Positions 1 through 11,386 of a stretch of DNA of 64,000 nt are shown here, one piece after another. The DNA comes from Tieghemostelium lacteum (taxonomy: Eukaryota; Evosea; Eumycetozoa; Dictyosteliales; Raperosteliaceae). A program made the translations under genes and the position numbers. Every line of letters begins with the position of its first letter. Position 1 is the stretch's first letter. The notes under the pieces were generated by a model. It did not search any database and had not been told where the DNA came from. It worked only from the letters and a program-made list of their open reading frames with translations. The stretch is taken from the NCBI GenBank assembly GCA_001606155.1, contig LODT01000022.1:372001-436000 (forward strand). The letters are read 5' to 3'.

Positions 1-1307
1 AGTTGAATGACTACTTCCCGTTTTATATATTATAAAACCTCTACAATCACCAAATAATGGAGATGTTTTGATATTCAAATCATAAACAGCAGGTAATTTC
101 ATGGTGGTTCCATATACTCCCCAAGTATATTCAGGAATATCAACATTACATGATATATCAGATAAACCATCTCCATTAATATCACCAAAATAGATAGAAT
201 CGCAAAATTCTTGAGGTGAAGAAATATCTCTAACCCATTTAACAACTTCAGATGAGTTACCACTGTTAATATCAAAATGAGATTCCCAAATTCCACCTTT
301 TTTACCATAAATCATATAAATTGATTTTAAATCCTGACCAATTACAGCCATATCTTTTAATCCATCACCATTGAAATCACCAAAACCACTCTGAAGCATT
401 AATTGAGAGTTATAACCCTTAATATCTATTGTAAAGCCATTTGTACCATTTAATACTGGATTATATTGATTTGGAAAAGATTTTAAACCAAAATTAACTG
501 AACCAGTAGCATCGGAAAGTATTAACAAATCATCAATACCATCATTATTCAAATCTCCACAACCAAAATTTAAAGTATTTTTCATTTGCATTATATGCCC
601 AAATGTTCCATTTGATACAAAGTTAATATCAAATTTACCAGAATCTGTTGGAAACTTTTTACCACTATCAAGTCCATACAGAACATAAACATCATCTACC
701 GTATTAAATATCAAATCTTTTATACCATCTCCATTATGATCACATAAAACTTGATATGAAGCTAAGGGGGCCGGGATAGAAGAAATATAATCAATTTCAA
801 ATCCTTCAATTCCATCAAAAGTTGAAAAATCATTCTTAAATGGTCCTGCATGACCATATATTATTTTTAATTGACTATTTGTCATACGAATTATAATTTC
901 ATCATATCCATCATTATTTATATCTCCACATATAAAGTCATTTTTATAATCCCTTCGTTTAATATCAATACTGAAACCATTGATTCCATCAATCATTGAA
1001 ACTTTTAAAGGTCTCTGGTCACCATATCTTGAGATATCACCAAAAAATAGATATATTTTTTGGTTTCGATAATGTGATGTTATAAAATCCTAATTTTATA
1101 TTTTCGTTAGATTATATTTATAAACTATATAAATTCAACTTAAAATCTTACCTGTTTACCATCACCATTAAAATCAAAACCTCCAGCTTTATATTCTGAA
1201 GAAATTTCTATAGGATAACTATTAGAATTATTAAAATTATCTGAAGTAGGGAAAGCAATATTTATAGATATCTTTAGAAAAAAAATTAGTAAGATATATA
1301 TATACAT
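1..1307 (-). CDS. Secreted FG-GAP/VCBS repeat protein, C-terminus outside window
   Basis: Two exons are visible: 1307..1152 and 1089..1, with a 62-nt intron (1090-1151, GTAAGA..TTAG) joined in phase 0. The gene runs off the left edge; 415 residues are present. It starts with a hydrophobic signal peptide of about 20 residues (MYIYILLIFFLKISINIAFP). At least six calcium-loop repeats of the form D-x-N-x-D-G follow (FNGDGKQDF across the splice junction, INNDGYDE, HNGDGIKD, LNNDGIDD, FNGDGLKD, INGDGLSD), spaced roughly 60 residues apart. This is the pattern of an integrin-alpha-like beta-propeller. Such proteins are extracellular or lumenal and bind calcium through these loops; the ligand cannot be inferred. 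No membrane segment is seen in the part present. Family call is firm, function unknown. Confidence 0.85.
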
Positions 1308-1629
1308 CCTTTATGAAAGAATGAATAATAATAAAAAGAATATTTGAAGATAATAGTGTTATATTTATTGTTTACATAAAATGTGTTTGAAAAGTGTGTG
1401 ATACAATTTTACAAAAACATATATAAATTATTTGTTCACACAAAACTAATTGGATTATACTTGACAATATGGAGTAGTTTTATACTCTATAGATCTGTAT
1501 CTACATATTATTTTTTATTCACACAAGAATTTTCCACCATTGATTCCGTAGATTACAACCTTTTCTTTTATTATTTAATAATGTGAAAATGTAGTGGGAC
1601 GAAATATTTCGGTTTAGTAAATCAATCTT

Positions 1630-2160
1630 ATCTTTAGTATATTGGTTTCACCACTTTCCATATAGGCATGAATTTCAATAGAATATTGATAAGTTTGATG
1701 ATCAAAAGCCATGTTATTAGCATTACATTCCAATGTTTTTTCATCACTTAGTACTAAATGGAAAGTTACAGAATCCACTCAGTGATTATAGATGATTTAT
1801 ATGGAGTAGAGATCTTAAAGATGTTTCAAAGCAGATTATCTGATGACCCTACAGTTTTATGTTTAGATGTCGATACTCTTCTAACATACAAAAAAAAAAT
1901 CAAAAGATGGGTTTGTTTGAGAAAAACAGATGTTGTGGATACATCAAATTGATTTACACAGATATGAGAATTTGGTAAACATATTTGTCCTCTAATACAA
2001 ACGCAATCATTGTTAACTGTTTTGTTTTGTTGAACTTGATTAGATGCCTATGTTGTTGCTGTAGCTGTTACAGGTGTACTAGTTAAAGCAGTAGCTGTGA
2101 TTAATGATTGAGTACCAGTGGTTACCTATTATTGCTGTACTTGTTGTAGCTATTTTTCTT
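1630..2160 (-). pseudogene. Probable decayed gene fragment (extracellular-type coding relic)
   Basis: No intact gene lies between 1308 and 2287, but the minus strand reads like broken protein-coding sequence. Around 2090-1935 it gives a Thr-rich linker followed by a Cys-containing stretch (NNDCVCIRGQICLPN). Around 1785-1640, in another frame, it gives a protein-like segment containing HLVLSDEKTLECNANN and QYSIEIHAYMESGE. The two pieces are separated by stops and a frame change that no obvious intron repairs. The plus-strand open frames here (1383-1586, 1758-1952) look incidental. I do not recognise the family; the Cys and Thr content suggests a secreted protein. Confidence 0.3.
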
Positions 2161-2287
2161 TTCTTTTTTTTTATTGTTATTTTTGCATAAGATCCCATTG
2201 TACAAATAGTTCATATTTTATCAAAATGGAAATTTATCAGAATCAAATGATTTTATCAAAAATTTTTTTACAATATAACAATAATAA

Positions 2288-3616
2288 ATGTTATCAAATA
2301 TTATTATAAAATCGATAGTAAATAATGTATTGGAAAGTAATAAATTTTCATTTCCATTTAAATTGTCATTGGGACTAGTATGCAAATATCTATTTGATTA
2401 TGTGACATTGTATTGTACTACACTGACATTTACATCACCCGACCGAAGTCTAATAACAGATACATTACACCTAACGAATAGATGGTGTTTAATTAAGAAA
2501 ATTGAACATTTTAAATGTTTTGATGTTCAGTATGATTTGGTATATGCTTTAAAAAAGTTTGCAAAAACATTGAAATCAATGGAACTTGGTAAAGGTTTAG
2601 AAAAGGTTGAAGAGCTTTTCAAGAGCTCTTCAAATGGCATACTCGTACAAGACTATCTTCCTAATTTACAGTCACTGAAATTGGCATATTACAGACCATT
2701 TATTAAATTAGATATACCTTCTTTGACAACATTGGATATCAATAGTGAATTGGAATATGTTGCTGAGATACTCAGGATACATGTCAACTTGACTAATTTA
2801 ACAATTAGACAATACATGCATAGTAATGCTAATAGATTCTTTGATTTCTTTCAGACTTGGAAACCCACGAAACTCAAGTCGCTTTCATTGGATTTCGATA
2901 CAATGCTTCAATCTAATGTAAGGCTTATGACAAACTTTCTCTTTAATGTTATGGATACCCTTGAAGAACTACATTTTTTTGATAAAAACAATGAATGTTT
3001 TACAATACTGCAACCATTTTTAGACTTTATTTCAACATCTGAAAGAATACGTAAACTATCCATCTCAATTGAAAATGAAGATATATTAGAGCAGTTCTTT
3101 AATATACTCAATAACAAACCTAAAATTACCTGGATTCGATTGAATTTGAAACTTAAATCTGCTGTAAAACCATGGCCATTGTTAAAGTATATTGAAACTA
3201 TAGATTTAAAATCTATTCCATCTGTTATTGCTAAATATCTAGATGGTAATACCAAGTCTACTGCAATTAGACATCTAACTATAGACCCACAATACCACTA
3301 TAATATCAGTAAATTTATGATACAATTCATCAATGGTACTGAATTAAGTGGTCTATCCTTCAACTCAGCATTGTATAACTTGAATGACCTTTTAACATGT
3401 TTGGAAAAGAATCATACTATTACTGAATTGGGATTGGTCCATTCTGATCATCAATCAGTTCCTGAAATCTTTAAAGTTAACTCCAAGACACTGGAGCACA
3501 TTCAAATTCTAAAAACTCCAGATCAATATAAACAAATTCAACCTGCATCACCATTTAAATATTCACATAAATCAAAGGATGTGTACCACTATTTCATAGA
3601 ATATAATTTCAATTAG
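2288..3616 (+). CDS. F-box-like / leucine-rich repeat-like protein
   Basis: Single exon of 442 residues starting at the first ATG. The N-terminal 45 residues (LSLGLVCKYLFDYVTLYCTT) resemble the F-box-like start of large dictyostelid-specific families. The rest is made of irregular leucine/isoleucine-rich segments of about 25 residues (LKSLSLDF, IRKLSISI, IRHLTIDP, ITELGLVH), as in degenerate LRR proteins. No signal peptide or membrane segment is seen. F-box/LRR proteins usually choose substrates for SCF ubiquitin ligases, but the F-box here is weak, so that role is only inferred. The gene at 14246-16015 seems to belong to the same broad family. Its 3' end faces the alkaline ceramidase gene. 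Confidence 0.6.
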   Translation: MLSNIIIKSIVNNVLESNKFSFPFKLSLGLVCKYLFDYVTLYCTTLTFTSPDRSLITDTLHLTNRWCLIKKIEHFKCFDVQYDLVYALKKFAKTLKSMELGKGLEKVEELFKSSSNGILVQDYLPNLQSLKLAYYRPFIKLDIPSLTTLDINSELEYVAEILRIHVNLTNLTIRQYMHSNANRFFDFFQTWKPTKLKSLSLDFDTMLQSNVRLMTNFLFNVMDTLEELHFFDKNNECFTILQPFLDFISTSERIRKLSISIENEDILEQFFNILNNKPKITWIRLNLKLKSAVKPWPLLKYIETIDLKSIPSVIAKYLDGNTKSTAIRHLTIDPQYHYNISKFMIQFINGTELSGLSFNSALYNLNDLLTCLEKNHTITELGLVHSDHQSVPEIFKVNSKTLEHIQILKTPDQYKQIQPASPFKYSHKSKDVYHYFIEYNFN

Positions 3617-3880
3617 TAAATTATGTAGAGATTTTTTTTGTATCCCAGGGGTACACATAGAAAAATGGTCATGATTACATAGAGGCGATTGAATACTCAC
3701 ACCTACATTGGGCATGCTGATATCTGTAATCTCAGATATCTCTTTCACAACATGCAATAGGGATAAAAATATTTTAGAGGAAGAAACCAATAACAAAAAT
3801 AATAATAATCAGTATTTAATTTCTAATGTGGGTGTCATAAGACAGTATAGGAAATATATAAAATTTATCTTATAATTATT
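3617..3880. terminator. Convergent 3' intergenic region with two short hairpins
   Basis: This lies between the convergent 3' ends of the F-box-like gene and the ceramidase gene. It holds two inverted repeats: TGTATCC at 3639-3645 with GGGTACA at 3649-3655, and GATATCTG at 3719-3726 with CAGATATC at 3733-3740 (6-nt loop). Its base composition is richer in G+C than most spacers here. It may be 3' UTR/termination structure or an unannotated small RNA. The minus-strand open frame at 3572-3796 has no recognisable content. Confidence 0.3.
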
Positions 3881-4735
3881 TTATTGAACTCTTATACTTG
3901 GTATACCCATTGAATAAATTAATTTAGTTTTGTAATTATGTTTCTCCAAATTTATACAAATGTAGTATTGCACCCATAAATAGGCAGCAGCACCAGTTAA
4001 GACATGCCATATAGCGTGTAATTGAACTCCAGGTATTACATAACCATCTGAACAGAGCTTTCTCTCAACTAACCAACATAGATAGGCAACCAACATTGAC
4101 CCTACGCAATAGGCCAACAATTTCTTTGGATTTGAATTTCTCAGATCCATCTTTATCGATCTTGCATATTGCGAACTCAAAGTGACACAAACCAACACCA
4201 AAAATCCAAAAGATGCTTGTAAAATAGTTGGAATGTCACGAATTACCGTAATGATTGCAGCAACGGTTACAACATATCCAGTGAGTAGATAAGGAAGTAT
4301 TTTTCTAAATATTTTGTATTGAGATGAATCAGTGTCTTGTACCTGATCTAAAGTCAGTTTGCAATAGACAAACAAACTGATGGTTATAATCATTGGAAAC
4401 TCATCAAATAGTTGGTATTTATAAAGAAGTGTTGCATGGTAGAATGCCGATCCTATTCCAATGATGGCCAATGAAAGGTAGCTCAGAGTTACTTTGGCTC
4501 TGATTCCAAGTTGACTTACAATCTTGATGTGATGTGATAATGATTTGTCTGTAAATGAACTGTTAAATAATAGGTAGAGTCCATAGACTCCAAACATGCT
4601 GAGTACAAACGATGATATCGTGTTGTAAAACTCACAAATAAATGGTGAAACTTTATAATCTAATTCACACCAATTCAATGGTGAATCTGGTATACCCCAA
4701 TAGTACATAGGTACTTGAGCATTGGTTTCTGTCAT
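3881..4735 (-). CDS. Alkaline ceramidase (ACER family)
   Basis: Single exon of 284 residues, typical length for the family. These enzymes hydrolyse ceramide to sphingosine and fatty acid in ER/Golgi membranes. The family signature is present: WCE at residues 22-24 and E35 in FICEFYN (calcium-site region), H100 in SAFYH, D111 in DEFP, and H240/H244 in HAIWH. The H100-D111 and H240-H244 spacings equal those of the zinc site in human ACER3 (H81/D92, H217/H221). About seven hydrophobic segments span the protein. One family position differs: N21 stands where human ACER3 has Asp, and D26 where it has Asn. A GT-rich tract (about 4742-4792) lies just upstream in the leader/promoter. Confidence 0.93.
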   Translation of the reverse strand: MTETNAQVPMYYWGIPDSPLNWCELDYKVSPFICEFYNTISSFVLSMFGVYGLYLLFNSSFTDKSLSHHIKIVSQLGIRAKVTLSYLSLAIIGIGSAFYHATLLYKYQLFDEFPMIITISLFVYCKLTLDQVQDTDSSQYKIFRKILPYLLTGYVVTVAAIITVIRDIPTILQASFGFLVLVCVTLSSQYARSIKMDLRNSNPKKLLAYCVGSMLVAYLCWLVERKLCSDGYVIPGVQLHAIWHVLTGAAAYLWVQYYICINLEKHNYKTKLIYSMGIPSIRVQ

Positions 4736-6067
4736 TATTTGAATGTGTGTGTGTTTAGTGTGTGTTGTGTGCTGTGTGTGCTTTGTGTGTGGGAACTATC
4801 TTTGTATATATGGATATATGAATAACTATAAAAATTTTAGGTTTTAGTAAAATGCAATGAAATTTTTGTTTTCAATTTTAATTAATATAACTTACCAATA
4901 TGTATTGAATATTCAATTAATGAAGATCAAATTTATATTATTACCAAAAAAAAATAATGCGTGTTTAATTGTGTGAATTGGCGTGTGGGGTATATATAAT
5001 ATTCTAAACAATTTGAATCAAATACAAGTTATGTAGTGTTATACCGTGGGTGTAGTGTAGTATGGAATATATATAATTTATTGAATTGAGATTAATTTCA
5101 ATGATTTGTAATATTATAATATAAATATTGTTTAGATTTCTAGTAGAGAGATATAAATAGTGGGAAAACAAAATAAAATAATAAATAAGATAATATAAAC
5201 TAAAATGAACTAAAAATTGGATTTTTAGATTAGTTTTTAAATTAACGAACAAAAAAAAAAAAATAATTTTAATTTAAAATGAAGGTTCTATTGCGATAAA
5301 GTACCCCAAACTTATCTTTCTAAAATAGGGTTCTAAGCTTCAGCCATAAGCTTTGACCGGTCTAAAAGAATCTGATATTTTTTATTCACACCAATTTTAA
5401 TATTAACGACAAAAACTCCATCGTCATCTTATTCTACATGCCTTCACAATCATAAAATATCCAGACTAATTATCAAAAAAAAATTTTTTTTTTTATTTCT
5501 CTAAAGAATAGTGTATTTAGTGTATTGGAACATAAGCTCTAATAGTTTCTAGATCTAGAAAAAGAACTGGTTGCAGTCTTTCTTCGGATCCGTCTGTCAA
5601 CTACTAATCTTTTTAATTTCACTCTCATTGAAAAATTTATTATCAAAAAGGAAAATATCTATAATATAAAAAGTTTAGGAAATAGAATCAAAATATAACA
5701 ACACATTAAAAAAAGACTTCCAATAGTTAAAAGTAAATTTATAGCTATGTGTTGTTAGACATCTTTGATTTTCCAATACTTTAAAGAGAGATAGATAAAG
5801 CTCTTATTTGAGTTTATAAAAAATTTGAATTTTTTTTGTTGTTTTTATTTTCAAAAATTTTTCAACTGTTATAATAGTATAACTGGATAGAATAATTGGT
5901 TTTTGTTTGATAATAACTCACTTAGTACTTAACCTATCTATCATGGTTCATTGTTATTAAGAATTTAAAAATTAAACAACTTTGAAGCCACTGCTAAATT
6001 CTAAACTATTTATTATAATTGAATAAATACTTTTTACTATTCTTTTTGTCAATTGTTATTAGTAAGG
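4736..6067. other. Long non-coding spacer between divergent genes
   Basis: About 1.3 kb with no convincing coding frame. It starts with a GT-rich tract (4742-4792), probably the ceramidase 5' leader. Two less AT-rich islands stand out. The first (about 5281-5400) contains AAGCTT twice in a small hairpin followed by a T run. The second (about 5520-5640) contains TCTAGATCTAGA. Neither reads as a tRNA or a recognisable U snRNA, so I leave them unnamed. The right end should hold the promoter of the SANT corepressor gene. Confidence 0.4.
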
Positions 6068-6881
6068 ATGCAATCAAGCAATAATCCTGACAATAACTAT
6101 TATAAAAAGAACAATTATAATAACAATTATCAAAACTATAACAACCAACCTAATAATAATAATAATAACAATTATCAAGGTCAAAACAATTATAACAACT
6201 ATAATAACAATTATCAAAACCAAAACTCTTCTGGCTCTAATTTTAATAACTACAATAATAACAACGATGAAAGATCTCAGAATAACAATAATATGAATAG
6301 AAATTCTATGAATAATAGGTAGGATATACTCTTTTTATTTTACACTTTTTTTTTCTTTTCTCTCTTTCTATAAGTATTTTCACTTTGAGTGAGAGAGGAG
6401 AAAATAAAAGTACATTATTTATTAATTATATAAATTAACACACTTTATCAAATCATTTATAGTAGAGGAGGTGGGAGAGATAATAATAATAACAATAATA
6501 GGAAATATAATCACAATAATAACTATAATAATAATAATTTTAATAATAATTATAAAGATAGAGGAAGAGATATGAGAGAAGACAATATGAATAATAATAA
6601 CAATAACAATAATATTAATAATAACGACTGGGATAAAAATAACAAATATAAACGAGATTGGGATTATAATAGTAGAGAATCTGATTCTCAAAATAATTCA
6701 CCGTTAAAAAGAAGAAAAGTCTTAAATGGAAGTGGAAATAAGTTTGATGACGACTTTGATGGTAAGTTATCTTCAAAACTATAATTCAACATTAGCTATT
6801 ATCAATTGATACTAACAACAAAAAAATCAAAAATTTTTTTTTTTATCTCAATAGACTTTAACTAATAATAATAATAACAAT

Positions 6882-6941
<60 letters not shown>

Positions 6942-9900
6942 CAATATAATAATTATAATAATAATAATAGAAGACAAAATATTCAAAAACAAAATTCTGG
7001 TAGTTATTATAATGATTTAAATAATAGCAGTAACAATAGAATATCAAGAAGTAGATCTAGATCAAGATCACCCTCACCAGTTGGTAGATATAGAAATATT
7101 AACTATTCACCAAATAGATCTAGGTCCTCCTCTCCTGTTAGTAACAATAATTCGCCATATCAGAAATCGTCAAACTATTCTAGTTTTTTGGACAAGAAAA
7201 GAGATCGTGATGATGATCAAACTAATTTTTATAAATCATTGAGTCATACTCTAAATAATGACAATTCAGATCATACATTTTCACCAATTAAAAAGGAATC
7301 AATTGATTCAAAGAAATCAATATTTAATAGTTATAGAGATTCAATTGTTAGCTCAATGGATGTTGATAGAGACACCCTAACGACTACAAATTCGACAACG
7401 ACTACAACAACTTCATCAGTGTCCACAGTTAACAAAAATACTAATAATAATAATAATAATAATATTATTCATAAATTACCACCTTCACCTACACCCCTTC
7501 AAAATACACCTCAAAGCAATAATAAGTCACCACTGAATTCCGAGAGACTGAATATCCAAAACAAAATCAATACACCATCTCCAACATTTCTATCTTCAAC
7601 TCCTACTACATCATCATCAGTGAACAAATTGAATGGTAGTAGTAATGAGGTAACAACTTCAAAAACTACAATGAATAATATATTATCACCTTCAACTTTA
7701 TCAACTACCACAACAACTTCAATTATAGCCACAACAACTACAACAACTATTAGTGAACCATCATTGAATACATCTACTGCATCATTATCCTCTTCAACAT
7801 CATCTACAACCAGTACTTCAGCTAGTACCAGTTCGATTGCAAATACTAGTGCAAGCGCAACTAGTGGTACTACTGGTAGTGCAACTCCACAACGTCTAAA
7901 GAGTTTAGGTTGGGGTAAAGGTTTAGCTACAAAAGTCACTGATTTGAAAACTACATCACCTCAAATCTCTGGTAATTCTATTGATAATATCACTACAGGA
8001 AGTAGTAGTACACCAACACCAACTACACCAGTACCCACTTCTACACCACTTTCATTGATCCCAGAAGGATCATCAGTTTCATCTCAACAAAATATAGAAT
8101 CATTACATTTTGTTGGTCTTAATAAAACACATACACCAACACCAACATCATCAGATTCCATATCATCAGTGACATCTTTACCCTCTATACCAACCCTTTC
8201 ACTATCATCACCAAATACAATACAACCACAACCACTTCTACCTCTACAACCATTACCATACCCAATGCAAAATCAAAACCAATTCACACCTTATAATATG
8301 GGAGGTGGGATGAATAGTAACAAACAGTCACCTAGTAAACCATCATTAATGAATAACCTAAATTATAATCCAAATAACAGTAACAATATTCCACCACCTT
8401 CATCATTACAAAAACCCAACCCATTCGAAACGGAACCAAATTTAGATTTACCATCAAAAGATTTTGTACTTTATTCAATTGAGAATATTGATAATGAGAT
8501 TTCAATTGCTGGAAAAGAGTTAGCATCTTTGCAGTTCAATCTGACAAAGATTGAACAACAACAGATTAAAAACCAAAACAAAACATCGAAATTGGATCAG
8601 TTGGAGAAGAACCAACATTTGAAGAAAACTGGTCAAGGTAAATCATCTTCGAAATCTACTAAATCTCAGAGTATCAAACCAAAGACTCTAGAGGAAGTGG
8701 AGAAAAAGATTTATCAAGACAATTTGAAAACTCAAGAGAAGGCCAATTTACGTATTTATTTTCAACCAACGCTCAAGAAATACATGCCTGAGGATCTATT
8801 TAAAAAAGCTCAAGAAGATCAGGAGCTTGAAATCAAGAGAGAGAGAACCTATAAGAATGTTAAAGATCTACCAAGTTATCGTGAAACTGAGGAACAAATG
8901 GCTGAGTTTAGAGATCAATTGAAATCCGTTCTCATTAAGAGAAAGAAACAACTTCATCAACATAATCAACAATTGGTTGCTACATTTAAAAAGAATATAG
9001 ATTTGTTCAAAAAGAAATCAGATTATGTTGAGGAGAAACTTGGTCTTAAGATTGAGGACGAAGATGAGGAAGAAGAAGAAAAAGCTAAGGGTAAAGTCAA
9101 ACTTCCACCTCCACCTTCCATCAGACCTTCTATAGGTTTGAGAAGAGGTGAAGCCAGTAGCGCAATTAGTGGTAGTACTAGTAGACGTGGTGTCTCTGAT
9201 GTTGTACGTAGTGATGCTGAATTTCAACAAATTCTTGATAAACTACGTGAAGAAGATGCAATGGATCCCAATAACAGAGTCTATACAGCTTTGGCTATAA
9301 TACCACCAATGCTTTCTGAAAGAGAAAGATCTATAAAATTCACAAATTTCAATGGAATCATTTTGGACCCTATTGGACAAGAAAAAGAAAGAAAGTCTCT
9401 AGTCTATTGGTCCGAAGAGGAAAAGGACAAGTTTGTAAAGAAGTTTCTTCAGTACCCAAAGAAATTTGAAAAAATTGCATCATTCTTTGAGGACAAGATC
9501 ACAGAGGATATTGTTGTATTCTATTATAACAATAAGAAGACTTTAAATCTAAAGACTCTACTTTTAGAATCACAATCCAAAAAAAGAGGTAGAGGTGGTT
9601 CATCTTCTCACCATTATTTAGCCACTGCTAAACAACCTGAAAAAACTAGTAATGTACCACCACCCCCATCTCCAAATATCACTCCAAAAACTAGTAAGAA
9701 AAAACCAGCAACTCCACATATTACAACAACTACGACAGTTACAACCAGTGCTAGCACAACTATTAAGGAATCTGATAATTTAGTATCACCTTTTCTACTC
9801 TCCCAATCACCTACTCCAGCCACTCCAAGACTTACCTCCAGAGAACAGATTCTCTTGGCAATATCATCAACACTTCAGAGTCCAGTGTCACCTAGTGACC

Positions 9901-10514
9901 AAGTTGAACTTGCAAGATGGACTGATTCGGAGAGAGAACAGTTTTCAAGTCTCTATTCCAAATATGGTATGGATTTTAAATCTATTGCTGAACATTTGAG
10001 TTCTAAAACTCCTGCTCAATGTAGAAGTTACTATTACAACTCAAAGAGAAAAAGAGGACGTGGTGAAAGAGGACGAAAGAATGAGGATGGGGAATTTGAT
10101 GATGGCAATTCCGATGATGAATTTGATGATGAAGATGACGAAGAATACGACGAAGACGAAATGAACCAAAAGAGCGACGAAGAAGACGAAGATGAAATGG
10201 ATATCGATGATAAATCCAAAGATAAAAGAAAGAAAAAGAAGTCAACAACAGCTTCAAAAACTAGTAGTAGTACAACTACAACCACAACACAAAAGAAACA
10301 AAGACAGCCTCAAACCACTTGGACACCAGGTGAGAAACAAGATTTCCTTAAACATCTCCTTAGTTTTGGCAGAGATTGGAAAACTATTGCTGATAATATA
10401 CCTGGCAAAAGCTCTAAACAGGTAAAACATTATTTCCAAAATTACAGAAAGAAACTGAAATTTGATGACATTTTAGTTGCTCATCATCAAAATCAAGAAT
10501 CTACCAACACTTAA
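6068..10514 (+). CDS. NCoR/SMRT-type corepressor with three SANT/Myb domains
   Basis: Proposed exons: 6068-6318, 6463-6761 and 6855-10514. The first two encode an Asn-rich, RGG-containing leader; the third opens with an Asn run and an RS-rich stretch (SRSRSRSRSPSP). SANT domains lie near 9397-9555 (YWSEEEKDKF), 9911-10050 (RWTDSEREQF) and 10317-10460 (TWTPGEKQDF). Before the first SANT comes the hallmark of NCoR/SMRT/Snt1 proteins: a coiled region, then EFQQILDKL, IIPPML and KFTNFNG. In animals and fungi these proteins scaffold and activate HDAC3/Hos2-type deacetylases in the nucleus, so the same role is inferred. Acidic and Lys-rich tracts separate SANT2 and SANT3. One problem: the obvious splice from 6761 to 6855 is out of phase (see findings). 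The third exon has no ATG in frame before position 7357. Confidence 0.8.
6864..6945. repeat. AAT trinucleotide repeat coding Asn run
   Basis: A nearly pure AAT microsatellite, broken only by a few AAC, TAT and CAA codons, at the start of the third exon of the SANT corepressor gene. It encodes polyasparagine. Tracts like this are common in dictyostelid genes and are prone to length change. Confidence 0.85.
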
Positions 10515-10656
10515 TTTATTTAACCTCTTTAATAAACACAAACCCTTGTACAAATTATTCGAATCAAAAAAAATATATCCAATTTAACCAATTGGATAAA
10601 ATTATTTATAATAACTGAATTGGAATTTTTTTTTGATTTTTATTTACATTTTACAT

Positions 10657-10943
10657 TTAACATCTTCTGTATCTGTGTACATTGATATCAATGTCAATAT
10701 CAATATCAACATTAATTCCAGTACCTAGTAAACCACCATAATAATAATGACCACATGAGTTACAACCTCCAGCAATAGAATTCATTGATTGGTTTGATCC
10801 TGAGCTTGAAGAACTTTGGATAGATGATTTAGTAATTGATTGAGTTGGGTTTGAAATTTGTGAGAGTGATTCTATATAAAAAATAGATATTAATTTATGT
10901 TTCTAAAATTAAATTTAAAATGTATTTACTTACTGAAGATCAT
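10657..10943 (-). CDS. Small hssA/2C/7E-like protein
   Basis: Two exons: 10943..10934 (only 10 nt, MIF plus one base) and 10871..10657, with a GTAAGT..ATAG intron at 10872-10933. The product has 74 residues. It is Ser-rich at the N-terminus (SSIQSSSSSGSNQS), has a Gly/Cys centre (AGGCNSCG), then GGLLGTGINV followed by an Asp-Ile repeat. That layout and the tiny first exon match the dictyostelid hssA/2C/7E family of short, stage-regulated proteins of unknown biochemical function. The 3' end faces the SANT corepressor gene. Confidence 0.75.
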
Positions 10944-11386
10944 TTTAATTTATTTATTTAGTATTTAATTTTTTAATGAATTGAATAAAATATTTAAAAA
11001 TATTTATATTAATGAAATATTGTTGTAAAATCTAATAATCCAAACAGTTTAACTGAATATGAATAAATAAGTTCAAGGATTCCCTATTTATTATTTTAAC
11101 AGAAAAATTATTCAATAAGTCCAACTTATTTCTGTTTTATCTTTACTAATAATTATATTTATGTATATAATTGTTAAAAAAATCATATATAACAAATATT
11201 TCACTCTATCTATAAATTAAAAAAAGTAAAAAGTGTTAATTGTGTTTGTTAGTTTGATTCAAAATTGTTTAACACTATTTTTATTTAATTAGATTAGGTG
11301 GGTGTGATGTGCACAAAAAATTTGATGACGTTTTTTATATCATAAATAGAAATGTTAAATAAGATATTTATTAACAAGTATGTAAA
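10944..11386. other. AT-rich spacer, nothing recognised
   Basis: Contains the hssA-like promoter on its left and the 3' flank of the kinase-GNAT gene on its right. I see no open frame, RNA gene or repeat of note. Confidence 0.5.

Noticed and set aside
1383-1586. 67-codon plus-strand frame
   Set aside because: Begins at GTG and reads as AT-rich hydrophobic noise with no family resemblance.
3572-3796. 74-codon minus-strand frame between convergent genes
   Set aside because: No domain; it overlaps the 3' coding end of the F-box-like gene and contains hairpins more typical of 3' flanks.
5281-5400. Possible U2 or other snRNA (ATCTGATA motif near 5370)
   Set aside because: Only a short motif matches; the U2 5' branch-recognition region and Sm site context are missing.
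6862-7047. Poly-tyrosine minus-strand frame
   Set aside because: Pure antisense shadow of the AAT repeat that codes polyasparagine.
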